Below, in pieces: positions 26,632 through 39,600 of a DNA stretch of 64,000 nucleotides (within the stretch, counting starts at the first letter, position 1; the number at the start of each line of letters is the position of its first letter). A program made the translations under genes and the position numbers. The notes under the pieces were generated by a model. The model was not told where the DNA came from. It worked only from the letters and a program-made list of their open reading frames with translations, and did no database searches. Origin of the DNA: Thamnaconus septentrionalis (Eukaryota; Chordata; Actinopteri; Tetraodontiformes; Monacanthidae); the NCBI GenBank assembly GCA_009823395.1, contig CM020505.1, positions 11,853,129-11,917,128 of the forward strand, given 5' to 3'.

Positions 26632-28005
26632 GTAAGACGTTGCTTCACGACTCGTCACTTTTTTTTTTTGTGGTGTTCTTAAAGCGTCAATGTGTTTCAA
26701 CTGTTGATTTGAGTTGTTTGATTTTTTTTTTTTTTTTTTTTAAACCTTGCTTAGCGGAAGCTAAATGAGTTTGCTAACATTAGCGCAGTAAGTGACTGGT
26801 AAAATTAAAAACAATGTACAGGTCGGAACTTGTCGACGTTAGCGACTTGTTTTATATCGATCAAATGACTTGATAAAGTAGACTGGACTGTTAAAATTGA
26901 CATCCCATTGTTTTGGTACCCAGCGTTATTTCTGTCGCGTCAGGCTAAAGCTAATCATTTGTTTTGTTGTGTTTTTGTTCCAAGTTCGCCAAATTCCTCG
27001 TGTTTTGTTTGGTAATCTTAAGTCAGTTGTTAGCAATGGTTGTGATAAAGTCTTCAGACATTGTTCGGCTGTTATGAGATGGTCGTGCTCACATGACCAA
27101 GTGATTCACGAGGCAAGAGTTGGGGAACGAGGTAACGCGAAGGCCGTGTACGTCTCACCAGTTGTGCTCTGTCGAGCCAAGAAAACTGGTCTGATATCTA
27201 AACTTTGCTATGTGGATGTGAAGCGACCAGGAGCTAAGACCGTCGAGAAACATTTGTAGACGTGTTGGAAACATTCCAGAGTGAAACTGACGGGAAACTG
27301 ATAGAGCCTGAAACACAACAATACTCTGAGTTACAAACTTTCCTCAATAATTACATTTTGTAAACTCTTTTTCATAATACAAATATTACAAACACTAGTA
27401 TACTTGTGCCAGTCTGATGAAAGTGTTGTTTCCTTCAATTTGTAGAAATTTTTGAAGTTTGACACTTTTCTTTTTAAAGCAACGGGGCTGTTCTAAAAAT
27501 AAACACTTGCTTTATCGTAGTAATTGAATAGCATGCCAATCCCTATGCGCGTTATAGCAGAATCTCAACATGCATTGAGCTATTAAATAAGTTTTGCAAT
27601 TTGCTCAAATCCCGCCATGAAACATGAAATGAAAACATGAAATTATGAGTCAGTTTACTATGTTGGAACAGAAGAATCTCGATGCCGAACTTTGATGTCA
27701 GAACATGAAAGGAAATACTGAATTCTTTTGTTGGGTTTGATGGCAGGTGAAGTGAACTTTTCCGCGCCATCAGTTTTGTTGATATTGTGCAGTCATGATC
27801 GGGAGAAGTCCACTGACTTTAAGGAAGGTGCGAAGGCAAAAACACCTGAGCTGCTTTTCTTTCAGTAAATTGAAGCAGCTCTGTTTTTGATTGCCATACA
27901 AACTGTTTTTTCTTTGCTAAAAAAAAGAGCAATTCTACCTAGGAATGATTGTACTTTGTTTCAGTAATATATGTTTTGTTCATTTTGTTTATCTACAGCT
28001 TGGAC

Positions 28006-30546
28006 ATGTTTAGAGGATCATTTAATGCGGAGAGGCTAAAAGTCAACCTCCGGCTGTCCATCAACCGGTTAAAGCTTCTTGAGAAAAAGAAAAGTAAGTT
28101 ACAATTTCTTGAAAAATGACACCTGTTTGTGAGATTAAGTGGATCTTTGTATGCAGTCTAATTGTGTTTTGTTTAGTTCGGTTCCCATGACTAATGGCAG
28201 ATTAACTTCTCACCACTCCCATTCACAACAACAACAAAAAAAAAAAGCTGAGCTTGCTCAAAAAGCAAGAAAAGAGATCGCCGATTACCTGGCTGCGGGG
28301 AAAGATGAGAGGGCGCGGATCCGTGTGGAGCACATCATCAGAGAAGACTACATGGTGGAGGCCATGGAAATCCTGGAGCTTTACTGTGACCTGCTCCTGA
28401 CGCGCCTCGGCCTCATTCAGTCCATGAAGTAAGTCACGTGGGGCGCCAGTGCTGCTCTAATGCAAACCTTATTTATTGGTTGTCATTATTTTGCTGCTTG
28501 TTGTCCTTTTCCCCCTTAACAATCAAACAGGGAACTGGATGCAGGTTTGCAGGAGGCCGTTTCCACTCTCCTCTGGGTGGGGCCTCGCCTTCAGTCAGAC
28601 GTGGTTGAACTTAAACACGTAAGTACTGTCCGAACATGACGAAGTGCCGATGCCTGCCCAGGCCTTTCTTTTGGTCCAGTACTGACACTCTCATCCCGAA
28701 AATTTCTTTCAGGTGGCGGAGCAGCTATCTAATAAATATAGCAAGGAGTACGCCAAGCTCTGCAGGACAAACCAGATTGGAACAGTCAATGACAGGGTAC
28801 CTCCTGGCTGCTCACGAGTTTGTTTAAGAATGCATGAACCCCTTTGAACCACACCCCACCTGTGATTAATCCTGTTGGTTTGGCAACGGTCCCTTCTTTT
28901 CCCCACAGCTGATGCACAAACTGAGCGTGGAATCCCCTCCCAAGATCTTGGTGGAACGCTACCTGATCGAGATTGCCAAGAACTACAACGTCCCCTACGA
29001 ACCTGACGCAATGGTCCGGGTGAGCGCCGCAGGAACAGAAGAAACTTCTCTTGGTCAGAATGAAGGGTGGATCCTTGCGTTGTGTGTCTTGTGTAATAAT
29101 GGTACGTCCTTTGTGCGGCCAGCCTGAGGTGTGTGAGGGTGAGGAGGCCGACCTGATTGACGTGAACAATGACAAGAAGCCTGGAGGAGGAGGTGGTGGT
29201 GGTGGTGGTGGCGGCTTCACTGCCCCCCCAGCTGCCATGCAGATGCCCATGCCCGGGCCCATGCCCATGAACATGCCCATGCCCATGCCATCAGCTTTCA
29301 ACTATCCCACTGCCAATGGAACCGTAAGAGATTTTTTTTCCACCAATAAAAATCCCATTTGAATTATTTATTTACTTTTTGTTTTGTTTCCCTGAGCTGC
29401 ACACATTTATTACTCCTCTGTTGTTTTGTATGGCGCCGTGGTGGCAAGCAGTTAACGTTGACACCATTCTGGAGGTGCATAACTGTTTTTTTTTGCCTTC
29501 CAGCATGCGTTCTACAACAACTTCCAGCACCCAATGGGAGGAGGGCAGCCCCCCCAGCTGCCCACTTCTCCCCCCACCTACGAGTCTGTAAGTGACCGCA
29601 CCACTCCCACTGCTAATGCCCCTTCTTGTTCCCGCAGATGGACAGATGGACAGGGCAGGGCCCAACTCAGGGAAGAGCAGTTTGTTAAGCTTGCTTAAAG
29701 TTTCGCCTCTCTGCTCTTTTTTTTGTAAGGCTGCTTCTAAGGTTAGGTCAAAGTTTTTGCCTTCACATCAACAGTCTAGGTTGTGAATGTGCCGACTAAC
29801 TTTGGCTTCCTAATTGTCCTGGGTGGTACTCCGCGCCGTTTAGCCTATTTTCTCCTTGTTTTCATTTCTGTGGTTTATCTTCTTATTTCTTTTCCCAGCA
29901 TCAAATGCAAATGTCAGTTCCTTCTTACAACTAACACCAATAACGCAACCAATTTTCTTCTAGTATGAACACTACTCGGGGTCCCTTACACATGTTGTAT
30001 TGTTTTCAGATTGACGACCTCACTCCTAAACCCTCTGTTCCTTCTCAGGCTGTCGGTGAGTTAGTTCTCTGCAAAAACCACCTGCACTTATATTCAATCA
30101 TTAAATCTTAGTTTATGTTGAGCTGATGCCTACAAAAAATAAACAAAAACGCTTAATAAGTCAATAAGAGTCAGTATTCTCCTCATGCTAGATTAATGTA
30201 AAAGATTCAAACTTTAGTTGAAGAGAGCGTGTATAGTGAATTTTCTGTCAACAGTAGTAGATTTGCTGCATTGGAGTTCTTTTATTGCATTAGTAGTTAT
30301 GTGGCACCAGTCACAAAAATGCCAAATTTTCATTTATTCCTCCCACTTCCTGTTAAATTCTCATTTCTGTTGTTCTCTGCAGGCCCGAGCCAATCATCAA
30401 AGGTGTTTGACAACGACACCCTCCCGGAGCTCCCCTCCGTTCCCGACACATTCCCCACAAACTCCATCGGTGGAAACACCACCTCGGATGACATCGACTT
30501 TGATGACCTGACGCGGCGGTTCGAGGAGCTGAAGAAGAAGACCTAA
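28006..30546 (+). CDS. ist1: IST1 homolog, ESCRT-III associated factor
   Basis: ESCRT-III-like protein that binds CHMP1 and VPS4 and acts in abscission, endosomal tubule fission and multivesicular body sorting. Nine coding exons: 28006-28093, 28248-28428, 28531-28618, 28713-28796, 28909-29019, 29123-29323, 29504-29587, 30010-30055, 30383-30546; 1,047 nt, 348 aa. The helical IST1 domain (1-about 185) includes RLKLLEKKK, ARKEIADYLAAGKDERARIR, ILELYCDLLL and KLCRTNQIGTVNDRL. A low-complexity linker follows, with about 11 Gly and an Met-Pro repeat. The C-terminus carries acidic LPELPSVPDT and the MIT-interacting motif DFDDLTRRFEELKKKT, complete to the stop. The start MFRGSFNAERLKVNLRL aligns with the mammalian start. 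Exon 3 has an unusual adenine-rich acceptor. Confidence 0.97.
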
Positions 30547-33500
30547 GCGATGGGATGTGTGATTTGTACAGACACACAAAGGCTCTCGTTGCTACTGATG
30601 GAAGAAATGAGAAATGTTTAAAAGCTTGTGGTCAGACAAGGATCGTCCTCCCGCTCATCTCCAAATGAAGCATAATATAGAGATTCTTACCTTACTTGTA
30701 TGTATCTGACCATCTTACTAAGGGTGTGGTTGGTTGTGTGACTTCATTATTTAGAAGTAACTTTGCGTTTAATCATTTTATACAATTTCTTCACATCTTC
30801 ATACATAAAATCAGCTATTAATAACTTTTCCCACATTTCTTAGTGACACTGTAATGGACCCTCATCCATTTGGTCTCTTGGGTTTTCCCTGCACACGTAC
30901 CTTGAATTGTCTTGCTGTGAGGCTGCAATTTGTTTGCCACTTTGATGGTCTCACTCACCCACTCTGAAACCTGTCCAACAAGCCAGACTAGCTTTCCCAG
31001 TTTGCCATGCAGCAGGTTTCCGGCTAACAATAGCCCCAGAGAGTTACACAAGGCGTAAACATTAATGCCCAGCACTATTTTCTTTTTTTTTTTTTAAAAC
31101 GTCATCAGTACTTATGCCATAAATTAACAATGAAAGGAAGTTATGAAACACTCCTTACACAATTTAGTCCAATCAAGCCCCACTGTGCACAGTCAGAGAG
31201 ACATTTATTATGGGCAGTAGGGCAAAGGTAGTGGTGTAAAATAACAAATCCCAATGGCAAACTCTGTATTCTTGATTTGCATTTACAATACATATGAACA
31301 TGAATGATTAAAATGTGTAGAAATAAATCTTTGGGGAGGTGGGAGATCAATAAATATTTTACAATACTTGTGTTAAATGAATAATGCATGTTTTCCTCCT
31401 GTTGACTTGCTGGTGAAGCAAGTACGTGCTTCACGCCAGTGTAAAATTAGGTTAATGTCATCAAAGAGTCAAGAGCTCAGTTGTTTTCTGCTGTTTCTGC
31501 CTTATTAAATGTCTCATCAGAGGCCTTTTCCAGTCCATTCAGATGGAACAATTGCTATGGTGTGAAAGCTGGATGAACCGTAGTAAACACAGACATTTGG
31601 TTAAAGAGATTTGAAATGTTACCTGTTAACACTTAGCTTCACACCGTTTGAGCTGAAGTTGGTGATGTAGATACTTGAGAGAGGCTTGCTGAGGTGCGAC
31701 ATGCGCCACAGCTGAACCTCACCCAACTCTGCAGTGTGGTAAATGGTCAAGGGCCTTGAAATGAATAACTCACCCTTCTCTGGAATGCATTTGTTTTTTT
31801 TTTTTTTTTTTCATTTTATTCCTCAAGTTGACGTGTTGCTGTGTGTAAATTTGTTTACTTTGCAGAACAGTGAATGGATCAGTCTTTTGAACATTGCCCT
31901 GTAGGCACAGCTGTGTCTGTGGTTGTGAAGGCATTTTTGTTTCCCCTCGTACCAAACGAAAAGAAAATTAAAACATTATTTGCAGATTGAACTTGTGGTT
32001 ATTTTATCGTGGTCTGATTACAAGACATTGCTGCAGTGTCACTTCTCAACCAACAGAGGTCGTTGTATCACAGAAGTTGAGAGCTTTTTTTTTTTTTTTT
32101 TTTTTTTTTTTATTTTTTTACAAGTTTACTATATTGACGTAACCTGGAGCATTTATTATATTTAATATTTAAAGGTTAACTTTTTCCCTCAGTGTTAAAC
32201 AACTATTAAATCATGTGTCACGTGTTATTACTTGATACTTTCAAAGTCTCGGGAAAATTGCATAGCAATAATAATTCTAGCACGTACTTTGGACTAATAC
32301 AAACAAAATGGCGTTTACCATCAGGAATGGCTAATAAAATATACTACAATGTATGTCAAAATTGAATTGTTGAACCTTGAGTCCGTCTGTGTCATTTGAA
32401 GTCATCAATGTACAGTATGTGTCATCTCAATTACATGTCTGCTTTGTTTCTGCTGAATATCAAACTGACCTAGATTTTTTTTTTTTTTTTTTTTTTTTGT
32501 CATGAATAAAAAAGATATTGATACAATGGATGACAAGAGAATGAGTGATTCTCTGTCTGGTGCGTCGTTTAGATTGTCAGCCAGTAAAACATGAACGCAC
32601 TGACCTGTCATTTTAAACATCAAATGAAGTGTGATGCTAAAACTAAGTGAATGTATGAGACTTGAACATTTCCTATTAGGGATGAATGACCCGGAGGCAG
32701 AGAGTGATGGTCTCACCTTCTGTGATGTGTTAAATACAGACTTTAATAGAGTCACATTGATGGATGAATAACAGGAGACTTCTATTTTTGACAAAACTTT
32801 TTCCTCTTCTTTCCTTTATGTAGACCTGCTTGTGTTTCTAGACTCGAGTGCGTTTGGGTCTTCTTCATGAATCATTCAAACGGATGGACGGAGTGAAGCA
32901 CACAGAAGTGGGCATGTATGATGAGATGTCATGACGTGCACCTTCAGCATGTATTACAGTGACGGACGCAAAATAAAAGCCTTCAATTAGTAATTAGCCC
33001 TCCCATGTGCCGGCGTTACATAAAAGAGCTCTCTTGCTTCTGTGTGAGTGTTGGTGTCCGATGGACGGTGGCCGTCTGCGATGATTTCAGCAGCAGTAGC
33101 AGCTGAATTTGAATGATCACTTTGAATATTACCAGAAGAAATAAGTGCTTCTCTAAAAGCCAAGTCATAGGCGCTAAAATACAATCACTTCCTGAAATTT
33201 CAGGCTAATTGAAGACAACAGACACATAGAAATCTGTACAGTAGGTATACACGGGCTTATATTCTCCAGCTTGTTAGTTTTTCCTCTTTCCGACACTTAA
33301 AGGCTACAAGTCAGTTAGTGACAGCCAAACCTGCATCAATGCCAGTTTAAGCTGGTAGCGGATTCTACACATTTAAATTAAAAACGCGCACAAAAAACAC
33401 AACCAGTTTTTGCTTTTATATGCTATCTATCTGAAATGAACGATAGAAGAGAAAAGATGCTCTGCTCATGTTCTTCTGCTCACAGTAACAAACATGTCAG

Positions 33501-33640
33501 GCACTCTAGATTGGATGCCGTTTTCATAGTGAAAGACTGGAAAATTTCCCATAAGCTCAAAAACATCTTGGAAGCGGCGCTGCAGTGGATTTGTTCCTGT
33601 CGGTGATGCGCACGTTCCGTCCCACTGACTGGCGCTGGCC
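30547..33640. other. ist1 3' UTR and region where pkd1l3 3' exons would be expected
   Basis: The first part is probably ist1 3' UTR; candidate AATAAA-type signals lie near 31965-31975 and 32333. Poly-T runs occur at 31794-31811, 32084-32110 and 32475-32497. I read the minus strand of this interval looking for the polycystin extracellular domain and pore helices of the neighbouring gene and found no hydrophobic exon with splice sites. The interval is otherwise unique AT-rich DNA. Confidence 0.5.
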
Positions 33641-36600
33641 TCACAGCGTCTCCCTGCCAGTGTACTGTCGACACCTGCATTGCTGCTCTGTTGGGCGGAG
33701 AAGACAGTCACCAGCCAAACCGACACATTAGAAAAAGGACGACAAGCCACCAGTGACGGTGACGTATGAAACTAAAAGGATCACTGATTTGTGGCTGTCA
33801 AAGCAAATATGTTGTCCTGTTCTACATTGCCGTTTAGATAAGAGCTCCCCAAAGTCGCCATGATACAAAGAGGATCGGAGACCTCTGCCTGAATTATAAA
33901 TAGATAATTTAGTTACAAATTTATGTGGCACATTTACTCCTGAGGCCGTGTCTCTCAACGCACTTGAATTCAGGAACAATCGAGAATAAATCCTCGGCTG
34001 CACTCATCGTAGGTTTGGGTTGAATGCAGACAATTTTTAGGAGGCTGCAAATAGCTGCAGACAAGATACATAATGCATGTTTGCACAACCTGGAAGGTAA
34101 AAAAAAAGAGCTGCTTCATGTGTCCTCTTACCTAACAGCACTTCCTCTATCTCTTCACTCTCCTCCACAGCCACAGGTTTCAGCAGCAGGGCGAAAACCA
34201 CCGCAATCCCTATCACCTGAGAGCCGAGGCAAGGCAAAGAGATAAAAGTTCACGTCGTCCCCCGAATTACTTTGACTTTCTGGGTAGTTTTTAGACCAAT
34301 TCATATGAACGACTCGGCTGAGGTGCTCCGTGATCACCTTAAGAGGCTGCAAGATGAAGATGCTCTGGAAGAGGGACAGGCCCAGAGACATGACCCACTT
34401 GATGGACTTTTCCCTACCGTACTGAAAGCCATACAGCAGGGTGAAATAAGTGGAGACGGCGCTGAGGGACAGCAAGAGGAACCAGCCCAGGAACACACAC
34501 CACCAGGGCAGCCAGCAGCCCGACGTGCCCTTCTTTCTCTTGACTGGAGGAGGGCTGAAGGAGGAGAGGGAAGAGCAGAGGATTCCCAGTAAAGCCACCA
34601 ATGGTTTCACACAGTTTCCTCACAGTTTTCTGGCCTTGGTAAACAGCACTTGACCACAAAGTAGGCCGGTATTACTCATGAACATCCATTCATTTTTTTC
34701 TGTCAGTGCTTGAACCTGAAGCCAATCTCAGGCAGTGTTGGCGAGTAATTACTAAGTAATCCACTGCAGTAATTAAACTACTTTTTGAGTAACGGAGTAA
34801 TGTAATGGGATTACTGTGGCAAAACTGGTAATAATATCATAAATACTTTATCAAGTAATGATTCCTTTACTTTTCTGAAATATTTTGCATGATAAAAATG
34901 TCTTATTACCCACAAAATAACACTTTTTCTACTCTTCACCCAACTGCCGTGTGTGTGCATGTGTGTGCATAGGTGCATGTGCATGTGTATGTGTATGTGC
35001 TCACCAGTAAGCCAAGTGGCTGGTGAAGACCATCTCAGCCTTGCGGACCAGCAGGTTGGTGATGTTTCGTGTTGTCTGGTATTCCTCTGCACTCACGAAG
35101 TCCCTCTCATCCAGTTGCTCCAGGCACAGCATGAGGTGGTTCAGGCCACCCAGGAGGAACTTGCTGCAGTACACCCAGTGCGGCTCACTCTCGCTCACCC
35201 CTGTCGCAGGATTTCACGTGGACCAGAAACAAACAGCCGATGAACAGGAAGTTCACTGTCTGACGTTAGCTGCAGTCAAATGAAGTCCTAACACAAACAC
35301 ACAGAAGCCAATAAAACCGTTTTTTGGTTAAAAAAAAAGAGAGGAAATAATACCCTGCATGAGTTGGATTAATTCATGCAGCTTATCCAAAGCAGGTAAG
35401 AGGTCAGCAGTTGATTCCAAATTGTAAATATTGGACATCTTGTTCCTGGGACTTCTGATCAACAAAGAAATGATCTCTTCTGTCTCCTAGAAAGGATGCA
35501 TAACACAACTATATAAACACATCAACAGAGGTAAGAGTCTATACAATGCTATGCAATTCAAACAGCATGAGTCAGTGCGTGGCATAATGATGGGGATGAA
35601 CAAACTCGTTTTGTCTGAAATACAACAAACAAGAAAAGTTTGTGCAAAAACGCACTCGCAGGACACTCGGCACGGTGACTCTGGCGGGTCTTGCGTTGCC
35701 CTCCTCCTTGTTTCGGGATTTTAAAACAATCCGAGGTCTGATGCTTCGAAAGATGGTGATGATGAGGATGTTGATTGGAAACATGAGAAGGCCACTCTCG
35801 ACGCCCACCATGATCTCCTGCCATGTAATCTGCAGTGACCCTGGGAGGGAGGGGAGGAAACAAACGACAGCAAAATCAATCTGTAGCACTTGGCATGTTG
35901 TGATTTTCATTGTATTATATGTATATGTGTATACATGTATGTGTATATCTTTAAAAAAGATTAGGAGGACTTCATGGGGACAACAGATGGTGAAAAAAGA
36001 TGAGATGCTGAGATGTTTTGAAATACAATTTTAAACAAATCACCCAATGAAAAGAGTACGGGCGAGGTCTGATCGACAGGAATGTTCCAGAAGGCAATGT
36101 TGATGGCCATGGTGCAGAGGAGCAGGCTCATGCAGCAGGAGACCCTCTGGGCCCGAGTGAACGGACTGCGAGAGGGAGGATCCACGATGGACACCCAGAT
36201 GTGTTCGTCCCTGAAGCCGGTAGACGTCCTGGTCTGGAAAATATTCCTGATGGAGAAAAACAGGTTGAGAATCACTGAAGTCAAACTGTGTGAGCGCTGG
36301 GTGGGTTGTTGTTTTTTTTGTTTTTTATCAGAAAATGAAAAAAAAAAAAATTGGTCACACCCCAACCTAAAGCTGGCGATCTCATTGTTCTTCGCAGCGT
36401 TGAAAGTCTTCTTGGTCATGCCGTCGCCCCGGTCAGCGCTCAGCCAGCAGCCACATAGGAACTGCCACACCTGCCGAGTCTGGAGGTCCTGCACGGTCAC
36501 CTTGTTTATGTACCTGTTCACCAAGGAGGTTGAAGAAATGATACACGCTGAGCAGGTAGATGCGTTATTTGTCTTTCTTTTCTTCCTATTATTTTACAAC

Positions 36601-39600
36601 GAAAAGGCAACATGTGTGGTACATATGTTCTATGGTTCAGTCCGAAGCTCCTACTCATCCAGTGGACACTGGATGCAGATAAATATCTGTATGAATTTTG
36701 TTAATTCTAAATTTTTTCTTTTCTTTTACTCACACCATGGACAACACAGCTAACCGTACCACTTTATCATATACCCGACACTAGACAGGTGGACCTAATA
36801 AAGCGGCCAGTGGGTGCATCCCTTTTGCCACTGTGTAGTGCAGGAGTGTGGAAGTGCTGTTGCATCTGTGTCCCCTCCCTGCCTGCAGTACCATGATGGG
36901 CCACCTCCAGAGTTGTCGTGCTGCAGCCGCAGGTTTCGCACTTCTCCCAGCGGGAAGGGCGCGGCCAGCAGGAAGACGTCCACAGCTCCTCTCTCGAACA
37001 CGGGCTTGTTGGGGTCTGTGAGGTTGTGTGTATCACTCTCTCCCTCCGAGCCGAACAGCCTCGCCATCACCTGGAGAAATAGTTAGTCAGTGTGTATGTC
37101 CTTGAAAATATACACAAAATATTTCATCAGTACAAAGTCTGTTTTTGTTGTTTGCTGTTCGTCAGTGATAATTACATTGGCAGACGTCCCTGCGTTCTTG
37201 CGGTGGCCAGTTTGGACACTGATGAGATAGTTGTACAGGGCGCCGGCATGATTGTCCTCCAGCAGAGTCATCTTTCTCTGATGGTAAGACAGGAAACTTT
37301 TCAGAGCGTGCATTTGTTACTAGTTCTGAGTCCTTCTGATTCTCTTTCCTCTAAAAAACCCCAACTTAATTCTTACCCCTTGTCTTCATGGACTAATAAT
37401 TTCTATATGGACAGCAGCAACACACTCCACACACCATTACACTTTTATGTCTACTTTAATTTTAAAACATTTTTATGTATAACTATATAATAACATTTAT
37501 TTATGTATGTATACATATTTATGTCCATATGTACATATACATTTGTGAGTCCTTATATATTTTATCTATTAATTTATATACATATTTAGAGTTTTGTAAA
37601 CTTTTGGTTGTTCACCCTGCAACTCACCCTGGCTTCTGACCAGTCAGAGTACTTCTATCACACTCTCTCTCTCACTACATTTTTTTTTTTTTTTTAATCA
37701 GATGAGCGCCCTCTGGAGTTTGGATCTGCTCGAAGTTTCTTCCTACAAGCATTTTTCCTGCCCTCTGTAGCACCTTGCTTGCTGTGGAGGTTTCAGTTGG
37801 TTTTCTCCTGATGTGCAAACGGCTTGGAGATGCTTCTTTGGTTGTGATTTTCACAACTGACATAATTCTTTTGTACATTCAGTAGTAGCTCAGCAATAAT
37901 GCAGTTCACAACCAACAACAGATTTTTTTTCCTGATCCAACCTGATAAAAATACTCTTATGCTCTTTAACCATGATCTGAATTTCTTTTGAACCTCATCA
38001 AGCATCACATTCGCGTTCAGCATGCAGAGCCTGACCTTAGAGCTGGACCTGCGATCGGCGTAGCACGCCCACAGCAGGGTGACGAGATAGAGGCCGAAGA
38101 AAGCGCAGAGCAACGCCAGCACCACGAAGTTTTCCGACACGGTGGCAAACAGCTCCGCCGTCCGCGATATGTCCACGTGGTTGGGCATCACAAAGAAGGA
38201 GCTCCCAAACAGCGTGAGGTGGTTACACAGGCACTGTGCGCGCTCCGGCGTGCTCTTCTCTCCCACCTGAGGTCAGAGGAGGCACATTGGCAGTAGAGAA
38301 GCTGCTGCTACACGTGAGAAAAGCCGCGACTTCACGATCCCAACTGACACCTGCCTGGCAGCCATCTGTGCTCCACATCTCGTTCCTCTCGTCCCAGTAC
38401 AAGCACTTGGTCATGAATGAGCTGATCCTCAGCGTCAGGCCGGGCACCCACGTGGAGTTAATGGGTCTGGCCTCAATGTACCACAATCCAGCTGTTTGCT
38501 GTAACATATCTGGGGTTATCATCCAGCGATAGCCCCCTAGTGGACAAAAAACAAAACATAAAAACCCAAACAAATATTATCCCTACAGTAAGGAAGTTCA
38601 CACAGGAAGGAGGTCTGTTACAGCTTTGTGATGAGAAGATATGATAGGAGGTCTCAACTTGCTACCTGCTGGACTCAAGACGGTCGTGTTGCTGGAGTAT
38701 GAATTGTTGGGAGGAGAACTGTAGGCTAGCATCAGGACCAGCACCACGTTGACGCTGGGCTCCACGCTGAAGAAGATGGTCGCATCAGTGTCGGAGACGT
38801 TGATCGAGCTCAAGGCCTTTGTGTCTTCCTTCAACTCGACGGTTCTATTCGTGACCCCTGCAACACCTGACCGAGGCAGGAAGATCTGGGGGAATAAAGG
38901 AAGACGAGTTGCTGTTGGAAAAGTTTAGTTCTACACAGAAGGAGCCTGCAGCCCACAAGTCCAACAACAGAGTCCAGGTTCGAGCAAAAGCAACAAATAC
39001 TGTTTGGAACTACAAGCAACGCCAGCAAATGAAGGAAGTCACTCAGAGAGACCCTATTGCAAAACTGCATATTCATCAGTAAATTTAGCCCTCTGTTTAC
39101 AGCCTTCTGTCTAAACTTCCTGCTGACAGTCATGCTTTGATGGACCGTTGGAAGTGGATTAGAAACAATGCAGAGTTGGGATTGTCCGACAGAGCTGAAC
39201 GAGCACTCGGCTTGGCGTTTCGTCATAAACATTGTGGAGATAGTGGTGCCCTTTGTGACATCACAAGTTGCACATTTCTAGAACTGTGCATGACAGACAG
39301 TTTCTGGAAAATACAGCAAACAAAATGACGCAAAGGAAGGATGTGGAACTGTCATTTTAAGCAGCAGACCAGCTGCCATTTACATTAACTGCAAACTAGT
39401 TCTGCAGACATGGAAACATTTTCTTTTTGTTTATCAGCTATAGAGACTAAGACAGCTCACAACAAACTGGCTGCACCTCTATCATTTCTCTCAGGTGTTT
39501 CAACTTAATCTCTCTAGTGCCGTCACTGATCAAAAGGCTGCAAACGGTTCCAGAAATGTTTTCATCAGATGGGTGGGGGTTCTGGGAGAACGTTGTCATC

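Noticed and set aside
26897..27259. 120-codon + frame in ist1 intron 1
   Set aside because: No recognisable domain, lies within an intron, and codons look random.
33466..33750. Minus frame (ends FVTVSRRT) considered as a further pkd1l3-like exon
   Set aside because: It is not in the frame demanded by the junction with exon 21 and has no similarity to polycystin loop or pore motifs. The short exon 33687-33641 in another frame fits better.
35961..36524. 187-codon minus frame treated as a single exon
   Set aside because: It spans an intron (36247-36366) with clear donor and acceptor; the true exons are 36513-36367 and 36246-36044.
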